Assembly: GCA_018671515.1 (NCBI GenBank) | Contig: JABHHN010000035.1 | Span: forward strand, 1 to 53,964 | From: an archaeon | Lineage (GTDB): Archaea; Nanobdellota; Nanobdellia; Woesearchaeales; GW2011-AR15 | Direction of reading: 5' to 3' | Length of the DNA: 53,964 nt | In this document: positions 50,585 to 53,964 of the stretch, in pieces | Numbering within the stretch: position 1 is the first letter of the stretch | Layout: each line of letters opens with the position of its first letter | Notes under the pieces: model-generated | Seen by the model: the letters and a program-made list of their open reading frames with translations, nothing else | Databases searched by the model: none | Told to the model about the DNA's origin: nothing | Position numbers and translations under genes: made by a program

Positions 50585-51931
50585 TTAATCTTTTATTTTT
50601 TTATAAATATCATTAATGGTCTTTTCAGGCCATCCTTTTTTTATCAAAAGAATTCTTAATTCATCTTTTGAATGTGTTTTTAGAAGATTCTTGATATTTT
50701 CAATCGCTTCATCATCATTAGTTTTTTTCTTCTCTTTTTTTAATAAAAGAACTATATTAAATATTGCTGCTATTATCAATACCATAATTAATGGGAATGG
50801 TGAACTAATAAAACTTCTCACTGAAAAAATCTGTTTTTTTGGAATTTCATCTACAATTTCAACTTCTTCTGCCTTTTCACTAATTACAAAAATTGTATCT
50901 TCAACTGTTGTTTTTCCTGCATATCTTAATGTAATTTTAGCAGGATATTCACCTTCTTCTATTTCAGTTGTATCAAAATAACCTTCTAATGGTCCCTTTT
51001 CCCATGGTTTAAGTGCTCTGCTAAATGATTTTAAAGAAGTAATTATTTTATCACCTAAAACATTGTAAACTTCTACATCTGCATATATTTCTTTTATGAC
51101 ATCATTCCATTTACTTTCAATATCTATCTCAATTTTATTTATGGCGTCTTTTCTAAATTCTTTTGTATAATCATTAATTATAACTTTTAATTCTCCAACT
51201 CTAAAAACTTCACTAAGAGTTGTATTATTTTCGTCCCAGAAAAGTTTTGCTTCTGCTCTATAATCTCCTGAAAGAAGCGTAGTATCATCTAATTCACCAA
51301 TTAATTCTCCACCTTCTCTTGATTTTAATTGAGATAATGTATTTGTTTTTAAAGTTCCAATTAATTTTTCTTTATTATATACTTCAATTTCTGCATGTAT
51401 GGTCTTTATAGTTTCTGTTCCTAAACTACTAACCTCAATAAGAAAATTAGGTTTTTCTCCTTCATTAATGTTATTTGAAGTAAATTTTGAAGTTAAATAT
51501 TTTCCAGGATATAATATATTAAAAATATACCTTACTCCCACTGCTGGAACTGCCTTTAAAACTTTACTAGACGTAGTATCTTCTTTAACCCATACCCTAT
51601 ATTCTGTTTTCCCAGGTACATCCACTGATTCAGGTAATTTCAACTTAACTTTTATCAATCTAGATCCACCTGGTTCAACATCTTTATATTTATTAGGCGT
51701 TACTTCAAAAGAATTCATAAAATCATCTGATCCTTCATATTTATTGAAATAAATAATAAAATCTGATGTATATGGTGCTGCATTTGTAAATGTATATTCA
51801 TATTCTGATTCTTTACCAGGTTCAAAATTAATTTTATTCTTTAATTTAGAACCAGAAATTGACAAAGAAAATACTGAATTAGTAAGAATTATAAATAAAA
51901 AAATAAAAATAAATGTTGTTTTTTTTGACAT
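50585..51931 (-). CDS. Secreted multi-domain beta-sandwich protein (COG1470/CARDB-like) with C-terminal anchor
   Basis: 448 residues from the ATG at 51931. A signal peptide (1-25) is followed by three to four immunoglobulin-like domains with typical KPWEKGPLEGYFDTTEIEEG and LRYAGKTTVEDTIFVI segments, and a membrane helix near residue 380 (FPLIMVLIIAAIFNIVLLLK). A short cytoplasmic helical tail follows (KDELRILLIKKGWPEKTIND). The plan resembles archaeal surface or adaptor proteins of the NPCBM/CARDB type. It lies between the duplicated surface genes and the small beta-sandwich gene. Confidence 0.7.
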   Translation of the reverse strand: MSKKTTFIFIFLFIILTNSVFSLSISGSKLKNKINFEPGKESEYEYTFTNAAPYTSDFIIYFNKYEGSDDFMNSFEVTPNKYKDVEPGGSRLIKVKLKLPESVDVPGKTEYRVWVKEDTTSSKVLKAVPAVGVRYIFNILYPGKYLTSKFTSNNINEGEKPNFLIEVSSLGTETIKTIHAEIEVYNKEKLIGTLKTNTLSQLKSREGGELIGELDDTTLLSGDYRAEAKLFWDENNTTLSEVFRVGELKVIINDYTKEFRKDAINKIEIDIESKWNDVIKEIYADVEVYNVLGDKIITSLKSFSRALKPWEKGPLEGYFDTTEIEEGEYPAKITLRYAGKTTVEDTIFVISEKAEEVEIVDEIPKKQIFSVRSFISSPFPLIMVLIIAAIFNIVLLLKKEKKKTNDDEAIENIKNLLKTHSKDELRILLIKKGWPEKTINDIYKKIKD

Positions 51932-51968
51932 AATAATAATCAATTATGATTATTATTTAAAACTTTCT

Positions 51969-52634
51969 CTATGCCTGAACTGCATTAAACTCAATTGATG
52001 AATTTGAATAAGTTCCTGATGCCTGATCTGAAGGGAATCTTAAATTAACTTCTATTGTCAAATCATCATCTGCATCTGTCCAATTAAAATCATCACATAA
52101 TGTTGTTGATGCACCAAATTCAGTCCAACCTGTAACTAAAGTTCCAAGACATGAATCATCATCTACTGCTTGCCAGGTGAAATTTAATTTTGTATGTTGA
52201 GCTCCTGTTTGACTCATTAAAAATGTCTTATTAGGACCAATTATTGCAACACTTGCATTAACTGTACCATCATTATTTAATATGAAATCTGTAGCTAACA
52301 TTGCTGGTGTGCTATCTGATGCGTTGATAAAGCAATCATCATCATTTGTACCAGAACCTTCAGTAGATAAATTAACTCCATTTGTTCCACAAGTTGGATT
52401 ACTTCCATTTATCCAACCTGTTCCAAAAGCTATAGTATCAGTTGATAATAAAATACTAACACTTGTCTGAATTGTAATACTTGCTGTACCTAAATCTTGC
52501 TGAGCTCTTCCTGTTGTAGCAGAAGCTACTTGTTGATTTGATAATTTATTAAGAGATATCAATGTTCCTCCTAAAGAAATCACAATTGACGCAATAAGTA
52601 ATGTTGCTAATGTTTTATTTGATATATTTTCCAT
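51969..52634 (-). CDS. Secreted beta-rich protein, tandem copy 1
   Basis: 221 residues from the ATG at 52634. A membrane helix near the N-terminus (about 7-27, LATLLIASIVISLGGTLISL) precedes a beta-rich ectodomain with INGSNPTCGTNGVNLSTEGS, DDDCFINASD and CDDFNWTDADDDLTIEV, giving four cysteines likely in two disulphides and several sequons. From about residue 62 to the end it differs from the product of 52904-53563 at only about eight positions, whereas the N-terminal anchors differ more. I do not recognise a family. Confidence 0.7.
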   Translation of the reverse strand: MENISNKTLATLLIASIVISLGGTLISLNKLSNQQVASATTGRAQQDLGTASITIQTSVSILLSTDTIAFGTGWINGSNPTCGTNGVNLSTEGSGTNDDDCFINASDSTPAMLATDFILNNDGTVNASVAIIGPNKTFLMSQTGAQHTKLNFTWQAVDDDSCLGTLVTGWTEFGASTTLCDDFNWTDADDDLTIEVNLRFPSDQASGTYSNSSIEFNAVQA

Positions 52635-52661
52635 TAAATTCACCTATATTAATATTAATTA

Positions 52662-52901
52662 TTATTCACTAAAAGGATTATCTATTAATGTCAAAGATAC
52701 TTTTCCAGTAATTTTTGGCATCTTAGGCTGTTCAATTATTGAAATTGAAACTTTTCCTTCTACTGTAGATTCTCCTGTTTGAGTTTGTCCAGTCACGTTC
52801 TTTGATTCTTCAAGGACTGTCCATGTTCCAATAAGAGATATAACAACTGAAACTATAACAAGCAACATCACTACTGATTTTGATACGTCATTATTTTCCA
52901 T
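52662..52901 (-). CDS. Small membrane-anchored protein, tandem copy 1
   Basis: 79 residues: a membrane helix (about 9-27) and a short tail holding two strand-like repeats, GKVSISIIEQP and GKVSLTLIDNP. It sits between the two near-identical beta-rich genes and is paralogous to the gene at 53556-53813. The repeated GKVS strand suggests pairing with a beta-sandwich partner (speculative). Confidence 0.6.
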   Translation of the reverse strand: MENNDVSKSVVMLLVIVSVVISLIGTWTVLEESKNVTGQTQTGESTVEGKVSISIIEQPKMPKITGKVSLTLIDNPFSE

Positions 52902-52903
52902 TT

Positions 52904-53563
52904 TTATGCCTGCACCGCATTGAATTCAATTGAAGAGTTTGAATATGTTGCTGCTGCCTGATATGAAGGGAATCTTAAATTGACTTCTATTGTCAAATCA
53001 TCATCTGCATCTGTCCAATTAAAATCATCACATAATGTTGTTGATGCACCAAATTCAGTCCAACTTGTAACTAATGTTCCAAGACATGAATCATCATCTA
53101 CTGCTTGCCATGTGAAATTTAATTTTGTGTGTTGAGCTCCTGTTTGATCCATTAAAAATGTCTTATTAGGACCTATTATTGCAACACTTGCATTAACTGT
53201 ACCATCATTATTTAATACAAAATCTGTAGCTAACATTGCTGCTGTGCTATCTGATGCGTTGATAAAGCAATCATCATCATTTGTACCAGAACCTTCTGTA
53301 GATAAATTAACTCCATTTGTTCCACAAGTTGGATTACTTCCATTTATCCAACCTGTTCCAAAAGCTATAGTATCAGTTGATAATAAAATACTAACACTAG
53401 CCTGAATTGTGACTGAAGCTAATCCTAAATCTTGCTGGGCCATTCCTGTAACACCACCAAGTCCTCCTATTTTTTGTAAAGAAATTAACGTTGTTGCTAA
53501 AGAAATTACGATTGATGCAACTAATATAGTTGCAATTGTTCTATTTGATAAATCATTATTCAT
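52904..53563 (-). CDS. Secreted beta-rich protein, tandem copy 2
   Basis: 219 residues. The anchor helix (TIATILVASIVISLATTLIS) is followed by an ectodomain nearly identical to the product of 51969-52634, including the PTCGTNG, DDDCFINAS, DSCLGTLV and LCDDFNW cysteine motifs and the C-terminal SNSSIEFNAVQA. The near identity of the ectodomains against divergent anchors points to recent duplication or gene conversion. It overlaps the upstream small gene by eight bases. Confidence 0.7.
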   Translation of the reverse strand: MNNDLSNRTIATILVASIVISLATTLISLQKIGGLGGVTGMAQQDLGLASVTIQASVSILLSTDTIAFGTGWINGSNPTCGTNGVNLSTEGSGTNDDDCFINASDSTAAMLATDFVLNNDGTVNASVAIIGPNKTFLMDQTGAQHTKLNFTWQAVDDDSCLGTLVTSWTEFGASTTLCDDFNWTDADDDLTIEVNLRFPSYQAAATYSNSSIEFNAVQA

Positions 53564-53813
53564 TTTTAGGTCCTCCTATTAATTCAAGTGATACCTTTCC
53601 AGTAGCTTGAGATGTTTTTTCCTTATAATCTAAAATACTAATTGACACTTTTCCATTCTCTTTTGATGATTCAATATTTGTGCCAGATAAATTTTTGGAA
53701 TTCATTTCTTTAATTATTGTCCATGTTCCAAAAACCGAAATAAAAACTGCTAATACTATCAGAATAACTACTATAGACTTTGGTAAATCAGATTCTTTCC
53801 TACCCATATTCAA
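53556..53813 (-). CDS. Small membrane-anchored protein, tandem copy 2
   Basis: 85 residues: membrane helix at about 13-32 and a tail with GKVSISILDY and GKVSLELIGG, the same two-strand layout as the gene at 52662-52901. First gene of the six-gene set; TATA-like A/T-rich sequence lies upstream (about 53820-53860). The pairing small protein plus beta-rich protein occurs twice in order, so a two-gene module was duplicated. The remaining bases to 53964 show no gene. Confidence 0.6.
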   Translation of the reverse strand: MNMGRKESDLPKSIVVILIVLAVFISVFGTWTIIKEMNSKNLSGTNIESSKENGKVSISILDYKEKTSQATGKVSLELIGGPKNE

Positions 53814-53964
53814 TATATTACATGATTAAATAGTGTTTAGTATTTAAATCTTTCTCAACATTAGGCTAATATGAAACCCTTGTTATTCTGATTATTATCA
53901 GAATAACTTTTTTGTTCAATCTTATCAATCGATCTATATTAAATGCAATTACTCTTGTCAGAAA

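Overview
The window is AT-rich (A and T clearly dominate throughout) and archaeal. The archaeal ribosomal/RNA polymerase string uS13-uS4-uS11-RpoD-eL18-uL13-uS9-RpoN, a tRNA-His with a short intron at the archaeal splice position, an archaeal-type SRP RNA, class III (archaellin/pilin) signal peptides and many TATA boxes about 27 nt upstream of start codons all say so. The small, surface-protein-rich and lipoprotein-rich gene set resembles DPANN lineages such as Woesearchaeota/Pacearchaeota. That placement is inference.

Layout. 1-4,105: an accessory island of single-gene units (lipoprotein, MBL hydrolase, membrane protein, RelE-type toxin-antitoxin pair, pentapeptide protein) separated by five copies of a structured repeat that looks like an integron attC site. 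In the first two units the 5' and 3' ends are perfectly complementary in a unit-specific way. No integrase is in the window. 4,342-7,392: a cysteine-rich lipoprotein, a BASS-family transporter and a hemerythrin. 7,496-11,446: the ribosomal/RNAP operon (minus strand). 11,601-15,662: MscS channel, hydrolase, tRNA-His with a duplicated 3' end, and two uncharacterised proteins. 15,803-22,567: five overlapping or abutting plus-strand genes for pilin-like surface proteins, including a 1,483-residue VWA protein with domains nested inside domains. 22,574-28,647: DUF192, a tetraether-synthase-like radical SAM protein, an ICMT-like methyltransferase, DUF4395, an Lgt-like protein, five tandem paralogous small membrane proteins and a DUF457-like hydrolase. 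28,858-29,095: SRP RNA.

29,254-36,461: a winged-helix regulator with a 7-TM protein, a large extracytoplasmic protein, a small secreted protein and a MacB-like ABC exporter operon. Four copies of one operator-like sequence lie upstream of these transcription units. 36,501-38,142: a second toxin-antitoxin pair and a thioredoxin-CcdA fusion. 38,449-43,424: bacterial-type leuA-leuC-leuD-leuB, preceded by an apparently leaderless 23-codon leader peptide with nine leucines, then a small hairpin and a T-tract. This has the form of leucine attenuation and, with the attC-like array, is the most notable candidate system in the window. 43,435-44,277: a HepT/MNT pair with a double palindromic operator. 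44,339-49,989: a minus-strand cluster with Rpe, RpiB, an M20 peptidase, an MBL hydrolase and two lipoproteins. 50,160-53,813: a minus-strand set of secreted beta-rich proteins containing a recent tandem duplication.

Four predicted lipoproteins with LxxC-type lipoboxes (a fifth is possible at 30,410) sit in the same window as the Lgt-like gene, so protein lipidation is a plausible shared theme of the envelope genes.
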